64,000 nucleotides of DNA from Enhydrobacter sp. Its GTDB lineage: Bacteria > Pseudomonadota > Alphaproteobacteria > Reyranellales > Reyranellaceae. The notes under the pieces are model-generated. The model was not told the DNA's origin. It saw only the letters and a list, made by a program, of their open reading frames with translations, and searched no databases. Shown in pieces: positions 40,948 through 49,879 of this stretch; the first letter of the stretch is position 1; each line of letters begins with the position of its first letter. The position numbers and the translations under genes are program-made. Location of the stretch: contig CP075528.1 of the NCBI GenBank assembly GCA_025808875.1, positions 930,001-994,000 on the forward strand, in the 5' to 3' direction.

Positions 40948-42185
40948 GACTGCACGAGCACCCTGATGCGGTTGACGGGGTTGCCGCCGTAGCCCTGCGG
41001 GTTCCAGTTGCCGGCAACGAAAGGCTGGGTCACGCCCTTGGTGTCGGTCGCCCTGGCCCAGATCTCGTAGTAGCCGGCGCTCGGCAGGTCGACCGAGGCG
41101 GTGAAGCGCTGCCAAGCGTACTTGTTGGCGGGTGCGTCGACCCTGGCGCTCTTCCAGGTCACGCCATAGTCGGTCGAGATGTCGACCGACTTCACGTCGT
41201 TGTCGCCGGCCCAGGCGTGGCCGCGCAGATCGAGCTTGCGCGTGCCCGCCGCCAGCCGCGTGCCGTCGGCGGGGAAGGTGACGATCGAACGCACCGGCAT
41301 CGCCTCCAGGATCTGCGTGTCCTTCTCGTCGCCCTTGCTGCCCGGCACGATCGGCGTCTTGGGCACGCGATAGGAGAAGCCACCCATGCCGGGCCCGTCA
41401 TGCTCCTTGTCACGGACCCAGATACGGGTCAGCCACTTGGCCGAGGTAGATCCGGCCCAGCCCGGCACGACGAGCCGCACCGGGCCGCCGTGAATCATCG
41501 GCAAGTCCTGCCCATTCAGCTTGAAGGCGATGAGCGTGTGCTCTTCCATCGCCTTGGCGATCGGCACGCCGCGCGAGATCGACGGCTTCGTCGCATCGCC
41601 CGACAGGTGCGGGTCGGCGCCGTAGTGGCCGGTGTACGCCGCACTCGGCTTCAGTCCCGCGGCCTTCAACACGTCGGCCAGCCGCACGCCGGTCCATTGC
41701 GGGCAGCCCGCGCCGCCGTTGGTCCACTGGTTGCCGCGCGCCTCGGGCGAGAAGAAGGCGCGGCCGTTGCCACCGCATTCCAGCATGAGCTGGTAGGTCA
41801 CGTTGGAGAACCGGCCCATGAGGTCGCCCAGCGTGATCTCCATCGGCGTGTTCACCTCACCGTCGATCTTGATCTTCCACGCCTTGGCATCGCCGGCAAC
41901 ATCGGGAAACAGACCGTTGTTGCGCAGGAACAGCTTGTCGGTCGGCGTCACCGGATCGTCGAGCATCTCTGCGGGCGTCTCGGCGACCAGCGGCTTGTCG
42001 CCCAGGACCACCAGCTTGGCCTTGCCGTCCATCTCGAGCAGCTTGGGGCCCTTGGGCGCGCCGCCTGCGGCACCGCCCTGGGCGAAGGCCGATCCGACCG
42101 GCGGTAAAGTCACAGCAACTGTTGCCATTCCTGCCCCTTTGAGCAGGGAACGACGGGATGCGCTGACAGTTCCGATTCGTGGCAT
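40944..42185 (-). CDS. sorA: Sulfite dehydrogenase molybdopterin subunit, SorA/SoxC-like
   Basis: 413 residues. Tat signal SRRSLLKGAGMATVAV at the N-terminus; the molybdenum-ligating Cys137 lies in LMLECGGNGRAFF, followed by VRLADVLKAAGL and HGGPVRLVVPGWAGSTSAKWL of the sulfite oxidase fold, and a C-terminal dimerisation domain (about 290-405). Oxidises sulfite to sulfate in the periplasm, passing electrons to the cytochrome encoded downstream. Divergent from a DUF1326 gene. Confidence 0.92.
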   Translation of the reverse strand: MPRIGTVSASRRSLLKGAGMATVAVTLPPVGSAFAQGGAAGGAPKGPKLLEMDGKAKLVVLGDKPLVAETPAEMLDDPVTPTDKLFLRNNGLFPDVAGDAKAWKIKIDGEVNTPMEITLGDLMGRFSNVTYQLMLECGGNGRAFFSPEARGNQWTNGGAGCPQWTGVRLADVLKAAGLKPSAAYTGHYGADPHLSGDATKPSISRGVPIAKAMEEHTLIAFKLNGQDLPMIHGGPVRLVVPGWAGSTSAKWLTRIWVRDKEHDGPGMGGFSYRVPKTPIVPGSKGDEKDTQILEAMPVRSIVTFPADGTRLAAGTRKLDLRGHAWAGDNDVKSVDISTDYGVTWKSARVDAPANKYAWQRFTASVDLPSAGYYEIWARATDTKGVTQPFVAGNWNPQGYGGNPVNRIRVLVQS

Positions 42186-42238
42186 TTCCTTCTCCCTTTC
42201 TGTGTTTTCTAGCTCAAAATTTTTCCTGCGTCAGCGTA

Positions 42239-42259
42239 CACTCCCTTCAAGAGGGAGTG
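42239..42259 (+). promoter_or_regulatory. Hairpin covering the ribosome-binding site of the DUF1326 gene
   Basis: CACTCCCT (42239-42246) and AGGGAGTG (42252-42259) are perfect 8-bp arms around a 5-base loop. The downstream arm holds the GGGAG that precedes the ATG at 42266 by 8 bases. The element could act as an RNA switch on translation or as a palindromic operator. Confidence 0.45.
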
Positions 42260-42265
42260 ATCGCC

Positions 42266-42889
42266 ATGGCGCAGAAGGTCTGGGAGCTGAGCGGCGAATA
42301 CATGGAGAGTTGCAACTGCGACTATGTCTGTCCCTGCATCTTCACCAATCCGCAAGGTGAGGCGACGCACGAACACTGCACGGCGCTGATGGTCTACCGC
42401 ATCGATCGCGGCCGGCATGGCGACGTCTCCCTGGATGGGCTGAAGTTCGCCCTGGTGATCCGGTCCAAGCGCATCATGGCCGACGGCGGCTGGGTGTTCG
42501 GCGTGGTCGTCGACGAAAAGGCGACCGAGCCGCAGCGCAAGGTATTGGGCGACATCGTGAGCGGCAGGGTCGGCGGGCCGCCGCAGATGATCCGCGACAA
42601 CCTGGTGAGCGACTTCCGCGGCGTCGAGTTCCGGCGCATCGACTTCACGATGGACGGTCTGAAACGCATCACCGAAATTCCGGGCATCCTCGCCTTCGCC
42701 ATCGAGGGTGTCGCCTCGCGCAACCGCTCCGGCGAGCCGTACTACATTGACAACACCGCCCATCCCGCCAACCGCCGGCTCGCACTCGCCCGCGCCAGCA
42801 AGACGGAAGTGAAAGGCTTCGGGCTCGACCTCAGCATGGTCGGCAGGGGCAACAACGGCCACTACGCGCCCTTTGCCTGGGCGGCCTGA
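42266..42889 (+). CDS. DUF1326 protein
   Basis: 207 residues starting MAQKVWELSGEYMESCNCDYVCPCIF; the CNC-x3-CPC cysteine cluster near residues 16-24 is the family hallmark and looks suited to metal binding. Function of the family is not established. Its 3' end overlaps the DUF2182 gene by 17 bases; the two domains commonly occur as neighbours. No signal peptide. Confidence 0.88.
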   Translation: MAQKVWELSGEYMESCNCDYVCPCIFTNPQGEATHEHCTALMVYRIDRGRHGDVSLDGLKFALVIRSKRIMADGGWVFGVVVDEKATEPQRKVLGDIVSGRVGGPPQMIRDNLVSDFRGVEFRRIDFTMDGLKRITEIPGILAFAIEGVASRNRSGEPYYIDNTAHPANRRLALARASKTEVKGFGLDLSMVGRGNNGHYAPFAWAA

Positions 42890-43625
42890 GTTCCTCCAGC
42901 GGACGGCGATCCTGGCTGCGCTGGGCGGCCTGGTCGTCGTCGCGTGGCTCTACCTCGCCGACGAGGCGCGCGTCATGGCGGCGATGGATCCCGACATGGC
43001 GATGCCGCCGAAGGATCTCCGCGAGTTCGCGCTGCTGTTCGCCATGTGGTGGATCATGATGATCGGCATGATGCTGCCGAGCGCCGCGCCGATGATCCTG
43101 ACCTTCGCCACGATCAACAACAACAAGCGCGCCCGCGGCCGGGCCTACACGCCGACGTCGCTGTTCGCGTCGGGTTACCTGCTGGCCTGGGGCGGCTTCA
43201 GTGTCGCGGCCACGCTCGCTCAGGCCGGCCTAGAGCGGGCGAGCCTCTTTGCGCCGATGACGATGCAGACCACCAGCCCGTTGATCGGCGGCCTGTTGTT
43301 CATCGCCGCCGGCCTCTACCAGTTCACGCCGCTCAAGCAGGCCTGCCTCAGCTCCTGCCGGTCGCCGTTCGACTTCATCCTCAACCGCTGGCGCGACGGC
43401 GCGGCCGGCGCCCTGCGCATGGGTTGGTCGCACGGACTCTACTGCCTCGGCTGCTGCTGGATCCTGATGGCGCTGCTGTTCGCGGTCGGCGTGATGAACC
43501 TCGCCTGGGTGGCGTTGCTCACCCTCGTAGTGCTGGCCGAGAAACTCTTTCCAGCAGGCCCATGGATCGCCCGCACGGGAGGCGCGCTTGCGATTGGCTA
43601 TGGCGTTTGGCTGTTGGCGTTCTAG
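42873..43625 (+). CDS. DUF2182 integral membrane protein
   Basis: 250 residues with about six helices and the Met-rich segments MAAMDPDMAMPPKDL and FAMWWIMMIGMMLPSAAPMIL, then CLSSCRSPFDFIL and GLYCLGCCWILMALLF. Met and Cys in membrane helices suggest a soft-metal (copper-like) transport or relay role, which is inference. Starts at a TTG inside the DUF1326 gene, implying coupled synthesis. Stop is 9 bases from the convergent RpiR gene. Confidence 0.85.
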   Translation: MPGRPEFLQRTAILAALGGLVVVAWLYLADEARVMAAMDPDMAMPPKDLREFALLFAMWWIMMIGMMLPSAAPMILTFATINNNKRARGRAYTPTSLFASGYLLAWGGFSVAATLAQAGLERASLFAPMTMQTTSPLIGGLLFIAAGLYQFTPLKQACLSSCRSPFDFILNRWRDGAAGALRMGWSHGLYCLGCCWILMALLFAVGVMNLAWVALLTLVVLAEKLFPAGPWIARTGGALAIGYGVWLLAF

Positions 43626-43634
43626 GTCCGAGGC

Positions 43635-44522
43635 TCACTCTTGCCCTAACGTCAGTCCAACTGCGAGCGTCTGGGCGAGCGACATTGGCGCGACGAGCGT
43701 GCGAAAGGCAGGTTCGGCCATGTCGTGCAACTCGAACACGACTTCTGCACCGCGCGCAATCGGGCTGAGGAGATTGTCGGTGATCGAGACGGCACGAATG
43801 CCACGCGCCACCAGCTCGGGAAAGAGGCGCACCGTGTCCGCATTGTACTGCTTGAAGCTGACAGCGAGCAGTGCGTCGCTGCGCGTCGCCGAGACCGCTT
43901 GCTCGCGCAGGCCGCCGCCAATGGCGTCGAGCAGGACCGTGCGGCGGCCAAGCTTGCGCAGCACGTAGGCGAGGTGGGCGACGACCGGATAGGATCCGCC
44001 CAGCCCCAGCAGATAGATCGTCTCCGCCGACCCCAGGATGTCGATGGCGCGCTTGAGGTCAGGCTCGCGCGCCACGGTATTCAGGGTTTCGAGCGACGCA
44101 ATGCCCTCGGTGACAAAGCGACTGAGCACGTCGCGCGGAGTATCGCCGCCGCGCCACGGCCCGTCCCGTCGCAGCCGCTCGATGCGCTCCTTGTAGGAGG
44201 GGGCGAGGCTTGCCACGAGGCGCTGGCGGAAGACCTGCTGCATTTCGGTGAAGCCGTCGAAGCCCAGCGTGTTGGCAAAACGCACGATGGCCGAGGGTTG
44301 TGCGCCGGCGCGGGCGGCGACCTCGGCCACGGTGCCCAGCGCCATGTCGGTGGGGTACTCCAACGCGAACTCCGCGATGTTGCGCAGCCTGTCCGACAGC
44401 CGGTCGTGTCGCGCGGCGATGTCGGCGCGCAGCCGCTCATAGGCCCCCGGGTCCGCCCCGTTGGTCCTGGCCGCGGTTTTGACCGCGGCAGCCTTCCTTG
44501 TCCTGCTCACTGAATCATCCAT
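43635..44522 (-). CDS. MurR/RpiR family transcriptional regulator
   Basis: 295 residues: N-terminal helix-turn-helix (ALGTVAEVAARAGAQPSAIVRFANTLGFDGFTEMQQVFRQRL) and a C-terminal SIS sugar-phosphate-binding domain (IYLLGLGGSYPVVAHLAYVLRKLGRRTVLLD, DALLAVSFKQYNADTVRLF). Divergent from the Liv-type importer, with a 16-base palindrome between them, so it probably controls that importer. RpiR proteins usually sense phosphorylated sugars or related acids. Confidence 0.9.
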   Translation of the reverse strand: MDDSVSRTRKAAAVKTAARTNGADPGAYERLRADIAARHDRLSDRLRNIAEFALEYPTDMALGTVAEVAARAGAQPSAIVRFANTLGFDGFTEMQQVFRQRLVASLAPSYKERIERLRRDGPWRGGDTPRDVLSRFVTEGIASLETLNTVAREPDLKRAIDILGSAETIYLLGLGGSYPVVAHLAYVLRKLGRRTVLLDAIGGGLREQAVSATRSDALLAVSFKQYNADTVRLFPELVARGIRAVSITDNLLSPIARGAEVVFELHDMAEPAFRTLVAPMSLAQTLAVGLTLGQE

Positions 44523-44541
44523 TCCACTTTACATGATTGAT

Positions 44542-44557
44542 TAGAATGTTCATTCTA
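44542..44557. promoter_or_regulatory. Candidate RpiR operator
   Basis: TAGAATGTTCATTCTA has perfect 7-bp arms around TT, located between the divergent RpiR and substrate-binding-protein genes (20 bases from the regulator ATG, 50 from the importer ATG). A second smaller palindrome, CAATTGAAATTG, follows at 44569-44580. Confidence 0.55.
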
Positions 44558-44606
44558 TTCTCCAAGAGCAATTGAAATTGCCGTTCTCGATACTTGGAGG
44601 AGACCC

Positions 44607-45899
44607 ATGACGAAGTCACGCGTGACGCGACGCACCGCTTTGAAGGCCGGCCTTATGGGCGCTGCAGCTGCCGGCACCGCCAGTTTTTTTGGTCCCTGGC
44701 GCCATAACCGCGTTTGGGCGCAGGGAAAGAAGCCGATCAAGCTCGGCCTGACCTGCGACGCCAGCGGCCAATACGGCAACAGCGGCCAGGACGACATGCA
44801 GGGCATGCGTCTGGCCATCGACGAGTTCAACGCGAAGGGCGGTGTGCTGGGTCGCAAGATCGAGTGGATCACCGCCGACACGGAAACCAATCCGGCGACC
44901 GGCACGCGCGTGGCTGAGCGCTTCATCGCCCAGGAACAATGCGGGTTCCTGCTCGGCGCGGTGCACTCGGGTGTCGCCAATGCGATCACCCAGGTCGCCA
45001 GCAAGTACGGCACCATCTACATGAACACCAACTCGTCGGCCCCCAGCGAGTCGGGTGCGAACTGCAGCCGTATCAAGTTCGTATGGGATGGCAACGGCAC
45101 CAACTTTTCCAAGGCGGCGGTCGCCAATGCCGTGCAGAAGATCGGCAAGAAATGGCTGCTTCTCACCAACGACTATGTGTGGGGCCACACGACATCGGCC
45201 GCGACCAAGACCGAAGTCGAGAAGGCGGGCGGCCACATCGTCGACAACCTGTTGGTGCCGCAGAACACCCGCGATTTCACCGCCTACCTGCTCAAGGTCC
45301 AGCAGATCAAGCCGGACGTCGTCGCCATGGCGATCGGCGGTGACGACATCAAGGCGCTGCGTCAGCAGATCGCCGAGCTGAAGCTCGAGGACAAGGCGGC
45401 CTGGATCAACAACCAGCAGGACTGGCCGGACGTTTGGGGTGTGCCTGAGACCTTGTTCGGCGTCTTCGGCACCAATTGGTACCACAAGCTTCCCTTGCCC
45501 GGCGTGGCTGAGTTCGTGAAGCGCTGGCAGACCGCCTATCCGAAGTCGCCGATCCCGGTGCCGGGCAACGTCTCGTACAACGGATACATGGCGACGCGTG
45601 AGCTGCTGCGCGTCATCGAGCAGACGGGCTCAACCAACAACATCGGCATCATCAAAGCGCTCGAAGGCCGCAAGATGAGTGCAGTCGATCGAATGCAGGC
45701 CTATGACGCCTACATCCACCCGGTCACCCACCAGGTGCAGCAGACGATCTACCTCGCGCGGCGCAATCCGAAGCCCGTGGACAATACCGACCTGTTCCAG
45801 ATCGTCAGCGCAGCGACGCCCGAGCAGGCGCTCGACGCTGCTTCGCTGACGGCCTGCAAGCTCAAGCCCTACGCCGAGGTTCCGACCTACGAGCAGTGA
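44607..45899 (+). CDS. Liv-type ABC substrate-binding protein
   Basis: 430 residues with a Tat-like signal (SRVTRRTALKAGLMGAAAAG, twin Arg) and a periplasmic-binding fold typical of branched-chain amino acid and amide importers: KPIKLGLTCDASGQYGNSGQDDMQGMRLAIDEFNAKGGVLGRKIEWITAD. GGAGGAG precedes the ATG. First gene of a six-gene importer operon. The substrate may not be an amino acid; a sugar-phosphate-type regulator next door suggests another acid or amide. Confidence 0.9.
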   Translation: MTKSRVTRRTALKAGLMGAAAAGTASFFGPWRHNRVWAQGKKPIKLGLTCDASGQYGNSGQDDMQGMRLAIDEFNAKGGVLGRKIEWITADTETNPATGTRVAERFIAQEQCGFLLGAVHSGVANAITQVASKYGTIYMNTNSSAPSESGANCSRIKFVWDGNGTNFSKAAVANAVQKIGKKWLLLTNDYVWGHTTSAATKTEVEKAGGHIVDNLLVPQNTRDFTAYLLKVQQIKPDVVAMAIGGDDIKALRQQIAELKLEDKAAWINNQQDWPDVWGVPETLFGVFGTNWYHKLPLPGVAEFVKRWQTAYPKSPIPVPGNVSYNGYMATRELLRVIEQTGSTNNIGIIKALEGRKMSAVDRMQAYDAYIHPVTHQVQQTIYLARRNPKPVDNTDLFQIVSAATPEQALDAASLTACKLKPYAEVPTYEQ

Positions 45900-45924
45900 C
45901 ATTCGGCTGGCGTAGAGAGTAGGC

Positions 45925-46842
45925 GTGTCACTTCTGCCCCACCTGGTGAACGGTTTGGCGCTCGGCCTGCTGTTCGCCCTCCTGGCCCTGGGGTTCATGC
46001 TGATCCTGGGCTTGATGGAGCAGATAAACCTCGCGCACGGCTCGTTGTTCGCGCTCGGCGCCTACTTCGCCTATGCCATCACCGCCGCGCGGCTGCCGTT
46101 GCCGCCGGACTGGCTCGAGGCATGGGCACAAGTGCCGCTTGGCTGGCGCTTCACCGTCGCGATGTTCCTGGCGCCCGTATTGGTGGCGCCTTTCGGGGTC
46201 GTGCTGGAGCGGCTCATGCGCCGGACCTATGGTCGTGACCCACTCTACGGCCTGTTGCTCACTTTCGGCGCCGCCATGGTCATCGAGGAGCTGATCCGGG
46301 TCGTGTGGGGCACGCGCGACTACATGTTGCCGGTGCCCCGCGGAATATCCGGCGGCTTCGTGATGCTCGACCTCATCTGGTCGACCTACCGCTTCTGGGC
46401 CGCAGCGTTCGCCGTGGTGGCAATGGCGCTGGTCTGGCTCGTGATCGAACGTACCCGGTTCGGCGCTCTCGTCAAAGCCGGTGCGCACGACAGCGAGATC
46501 GTGCAGGCGCTGGGCCACGACCTCGAGAAGCTGCGCGTCTGGGTGTTCGTCATGGGCACGATGATGGCGGCCGTTGCCGGCGTCATCCTGGCACCGGTCT
46601 GGGGTATCCGCCCACACATGGGAGTCGATGCGGTCGTGCCGGCCTTCCTCATCATCGTGTTGGGTGGCGTCGGCAGTTTCTGGGGGGCCGTCCTGGGCGG
46701 CATCCTGGTTGGCGTCGTCGTTGGCCTGAGCGGCGCCTATGCCTCCGAATGGTCGATGCTGTCGATGTACCTCCTGCTGATCGGCGTCGTGACGTTCCGG
46801 GCGCGTGGCCTGTTCGGCAAGAAGAGCGTGCTGGAGGCGTAA
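45925..46842 (+). CDS. Liv-type ABC permease (LivH family)
   Basis: 305 residues with eight or so helices; family phrases GLALGLLFALLALGFMLILGLMEQINLAHGSLFALGAYFAYA and LVKAGAHDSEIVQALGHDLEKLRVWVF. GTG start behind GAGAGTAGG. The TAA overlaps the ATG of the LivM-type gene. Confidence 0.92.
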   Translation: MSLLPHLVNGLALGLLFALLALGFMLILGLMEQINLAHGSLFALGAYFAYAITAARLPLPPDWLEAWAQVPLGWRFTVAMFLAPVLVAPFGVVLERLMRRTYGRDPLYGLLLTFGAAMVIEELIRVVWGTRDYMLPVPRGISGGFVMLDLIWSTYRFWAAAFAVVAMALVWLVIERTRFGALVKAGAHDSEIVQALGHDLEKLRVWVFVMGTMMAAVAGVILAPVWGIRPHMGVDAVVPAFLIIVLGGVGSFWGAVLGGILVGVVVGLSGAYASEWSMLSMYLLLIGVVTFRARGLFGKKSVLEA

Positions 46843-47807
46843 TGCGCGCGGACAAGCCTGTCCCCGTTGTGACCCCTGCCATGATCGTCATCTGGCTGGC
46901 GTTCGCGACGGTGCCGTTGTGGATCGAGAGGGTCGGTCTTTATCAGTATCTCGGCGTCGAGATCCTGATCTTCGCAACCTATGCGCTGGCCTACAATCTG
47001 GTCCTGGGTCACAGCGGCCTTCCCTCGTTTGGACATGGCGCCTTCTTCGGCTTGGGTGCCTACGGCTTCGGCTTGGCGCAATTCCACGTGGCTGCCGACC
47101 TCTGGTTCTGCCTGGGCGCGGCGATCCTGGCGGCGTCGGCGTGCGGAGCGATCGTCGCGGCCTTCATCTCCCATCGCCGGGGCATCTACTACGCACTGCT
47201 CACCATCGCGTTCGGCCAGATCTTCTGGTTCATTGCCATCAAGTCACACGCCATCACGGGTGGCGAGGACGGGTTGCTCAAGATCGCACGCCTGCCCGTG
47301 CAGCTTGGCGTGGTGACCTTCAACATCTCCCACAACGTCGCGCTGTTCTACTTCGCTCTGGCGGTGTTCGTTGTTGTCTCACTGATGCTTTGGCGCCTCG
47401 TTCATTCACCGTTTGGTCGCGTCCTGAAGGCGATCAAGCAGAACGAAACGCGCGCCCGCTTCGTGGGTTACGACGTTTGGCGTTACAAGGCCGCGGTGCT
47501 GGTCCTGTCCGCGGGACTCTCTGGCCTTGCCGGCGGATTGTTCGCGATGGCGCAGAGCTCGGCCTTTCCCGACGTCATGAGCCTGCATTACTCAGGCTAT
47601 GTCGTCATGATGGTCCTGGTGGGCGGCGGCCTCGTCACCTTCTGGGGCCCGGTCCTGGGGGCCATCGTGTTTCTCCTGGCGCGCGACGTCATCGGCGCCT
47701 TCACCACCGGCTGGATGCTATGGTTCGGCCTGCTGTTCGTCGCGCTGGTCATCTACAGGCCGGAAGGACTCGGCGGAATGTTCCTGCGTTCGGCCCGGGT
47801 GAAGTAG
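46842..47807 (+). CDS. Liv-type ABC permease (LivM family)
   Basis: 321 residues, mostly membrane helices, with YNLVLGHSGLPSFGHGAFFGLGAYGFGL and the coupling loop SPFGRVLKAIKQNETRARFVGYDVWRYKAAVLVLSAGLSGLAGGL. Pairs with the LivH-type permease encoded just upstream. The ATPase gene starts 2 bases after its stop. Confidence 0.92.
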   Translation: MRADKPVPVVTPAMIVIWLAFATVPLWIERVGLYQYLGVEILIFATYALAYNLVLGHSGLPSFGHGAFFGLGAYGFGLAQFHVAADLWFCLGAAILAASACGAIVAAFISHRRGIYYALLTIAFGQIFWFIAIKSHAITGGEDGLLKIARLPVQLGVVTFNISHNVALFYFALAVFVVVSLMLWRLVHSPFGRVLKAIKQNETRARFVGYDVWRYKAAVLVLSAGLSGLAGGLFAMAQSSAFPDVMSLHYSGYVVMMVLVGGGLVTFWGPVLGAIVFLLARDVIGAFTTGWMLWFGLLFVALVIYRPEGLGGMFLRSARVK

Positions 47808-47809
47808 CC

Positions 47810-48553
47810 GTGGCGCTGTTCGAGGCCCACGAACTGCACCTGCGCTTCGGCGATCGCGTAGTGCTGGAAAACATCTCGCTGTCGTTCGAGGCGGGGCGGC
47901 TGTCCGGCATCATGGGACCGAACGGCGCGGGCAAAACGACCTGCTTCAACGTCCTGACTGGCCGTTACCGCCCCGAGCGGGGACGTGTGCTGTTTGATGG
48001 TGCGGACATAACCGGTCGTTCCCCGCAGGCTATCGCGCGCCTCGGTATTGCCCGGTCGTTCCAGCTCATGAACCTGTTCGACGAGTTTACCGTCTTCGAG
48101 AACGTGGCGGTTGCCATGCCCGAGACGCGTCGGCGCGGCCGCGATGCTTTCGGCCAGGCCTACGGTGACCCTGCACTGATCGCGGAAGCGCGCAACGTCC
48201 TGCATACGGTAGGGCTCGGCGAACGCGCCGATCAAGTCGCCAAGGCCTTGCCCTACGGCGAGAGGCGGGCGCTGGAGATCGCGGTGGCGCTGGCCTCGCG
48301 TCCCAAGCTCCTGTTCCTCGACGAGCCAACCGCCGGGTTGGGCAGCGATGGTCGAGCCCGGCTGGCCGCGCTTGTCCGCCGTCTGAAAGGCCAAGTGACG
48401 GTCGTCGTGATCGAGCATGACATGGAATTTCTGTTCTCGCTGGCGGACGAGATCTCGGTGATCCACTGGGGCCAGGTGATCGCCCGCGGCAGCCCAGGCG
48501 AGCTGCGCACCAATCCTTGGGTCAAGAACTCCAACCTGGGGAATCTCGCCTGA
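47810..48553 (+). CDS. Liv-type ABC ATPase (LivG family)
   Basis: 247 residues with Walker A GPNGAGKTTCFN, Q-loop RSFQLMNLF, the LivG-type signature LPYGERRALEIA, Walker B LLFLDEPTAGL and switch His in IEHDMEFLFSLAD. GTG start. TGA overlaps the ATG of the LivF-type gene. Confidence 0.92.
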   Translation: MALFEAHELHLRFGDRVVLENISLSFEAGRLSGIMGPNGAGKTTCFNVLTGRYRPERGRVLFDGADITGRSPQAIARLGIARSFQLMNLFDEFTVFENVAVAMPETRRRGRDAFGQAYGDPALIAEARNVLHTVGLGERADQVAKALPYGERRALEIAVALASRPKLLFLDEPTAGLGSDGRARLAALVRRLKGQVTVVVIEHDMEFLFSLADEISVIHWGQVIARGSPGELRTNPWVKNSNLGNLA

Positions 48554-49254
48554 TGCTCGAGGTCCAGGGTATCGACACCTACTACGGGGAAACACAGGCG
48601 CTGTTTGACGTTTCGCTGTCGGTTGGCGCGGGCGAAGTGTTGGCGCTGCTGGGGGCCAACGGGGCCGGGAAGACCACCGTGTTGCGCTCGATCCTCGGCC
48701 TCACCCGCCCGCGTCGCGGCGAGATCGCTTTCGAGGGCCGCACGATCTCGGGGCGCGCCACTCATGAGATCGCGCGCGCGGGCATAGGCTGGGTACCGGA
48801 CGACCGGAGGCTCTGTCCCACGCTCAATGTCGCCAAGAACCTCGCTCTTGGACTCAAGCGCACGACTTTCCGTGCGTGGTCGATGTCCGAGGTCACGGAC
48901 ATCTTCACGGCGTTGAAGTATTTGATGTCGCGCGAGGCTGAGACGTTGTCGGGCGGCGAGATGCAGATGGTGGCGATCGGCCGTGCTCTCCTGGGCTCGC
49001 CGGGTCTCGTGCTGTTCGACGAGCCGAGCCAGGGGCTCGCGCCCAAGATCGTCGACGACGTGATGGCCGTCATCCACCGCCTCAAGGCGGAACGTATCGC
49101 GTCGATCGTGGTCGAGCAGAATGTGGATATCGCGCTGTCGGTTGCCGACAAGGTCGTTGTGTTGTCGCATGGCGCCGTCGCATGGGCGGGAGACGCAGCC
49201 GCGCTTGCCGCCGACCCCGCGCTGAAGCCCAGATTGCTGGGAGGGTTGCCATGA
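48553..49254 (+). CDS. Liv-type ABC ATPase (LivF family)
   Basis: 233 residues with Walker A GANGAGKTTVLR, the LivF-type Q-loop region GWVPDDRRLCPTLNVAKNL, signature LSGGEMQMVAIGRAL, Walker B VLFDEPSQGL and a Gln in place of the switch His (VVEQNVDIAL), as is usual for LivF proteins. The stop overlaps the next, unusual ATPase gene by 4 bases. Confidence 0.92.
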   Translation: MLEVQGIDTYYGETQALFDVSLSVGAGEVLALLGANGAGKTTVLRSILGLTRPRRGEIAFEGRTISGRATHEIARAGIGWVPDDRRLCPTLNVAKNLALGLKRTTFRAWSMSEVTDIFTALKYLMSREAETLSGGEMQMVAIGRALLGSPGLVLFDEPSQGLAPKIVDDVMAVIHRLKAERIASIVVEQNVDIALSVADKVVVLSHGAVAWAGDAAALAADPALKPRLLGGLP

Positions 49255-49865
49255 GCGCCCCGTTGCTCGCGCTCGAGGGCGTCAGCAAGGTCTATCGACG
49301 CGGGATCGTGCGGCGTGTAACGGCCTTTCGGCTCGACGTCGACTTGCGTTTCGATGGGCCTGCGATCGTAGGCGTCATGGGCCCCAACGGCGCGGGAAAG
49401 ACGACACTGTTCGAGATGATCGCCGGTTCGAACGTGCCGAGCGCGGGGCGCGTGACGGTGGCGGGCAGTGACATTCAGCGCGTGCGCTACGCCGAGCGCG
49501 ACCGACTTGCCATCCATTACCACCAGTCATACCAGGTGCGCCGTTTCGCGCGCACTTGGCCGAGCTTCATGCTGGAAAGGGCCAGCAGCTCCTATCCGAG
49601 GGTGCACCTGTTCGACGAACCGCAGTTCAACACCCAGGACGGCTATATAGGGTTCATGCTCGACTTCTTCCGCCATCTACGCGCGGAGGGCAGGCTTGTC
49701 TTCATCTGTTTGCACCCGACGGCGGTGTTGCATCTGGAGCTCCTCAACGAGGTTTGCGAGAGCTTCGTTTTCGTGAGCGGAGGTCGGGCCACCCGCTTCT
49801 CGACCTTCGCAGAGATGGCGGGGCAACCTGATGTCCGGAACTACCTTGGAGCTCTGGCTCCATAG
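49251..49865 (+). CDS. Degenerate ABC ATPase appended to the importer operon
   Basis: 204 residues. Walker A GPNGAGKT (44-51), a Q-loop-like IHYHQSYQ (88-95), Walker B RVHLFDEP (117-124) and a switch-type His155 (FICLHPTAV) are present. Only about 22 residues separate the Q-loop from Walker B, against roughly 70 in its neighbours, so the helical domain and the LSGGQ signature are missing, as is a normal D-loop (FNTQDGY). It should bind ATP but cannot form a standard catalytic dimer by itself. Translationally coupled to the LivF-type gene (ATGA). Confidence 0.7.
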   Translation: MSAPLLALEGVSKVYRRGIVRRVTAFRLDVDLRFDGPAIVGVMGPNGAGKTTLFEMIAGSNVPSAGRVTVAGSDIQRVRYAERDRLAIHYHQSYQVRRFARTWPSFMLERASSSYPRVHLFDEPQFNTQDGYIGFMLDFFRHLRAEGRLVFICLHPTAVLHLELLNEVCESFVFVSGGRATRFSTFAEMAGQPDVRNYLGALAP

Positions 49866-49879
49866 CGACACGGGTGCCT

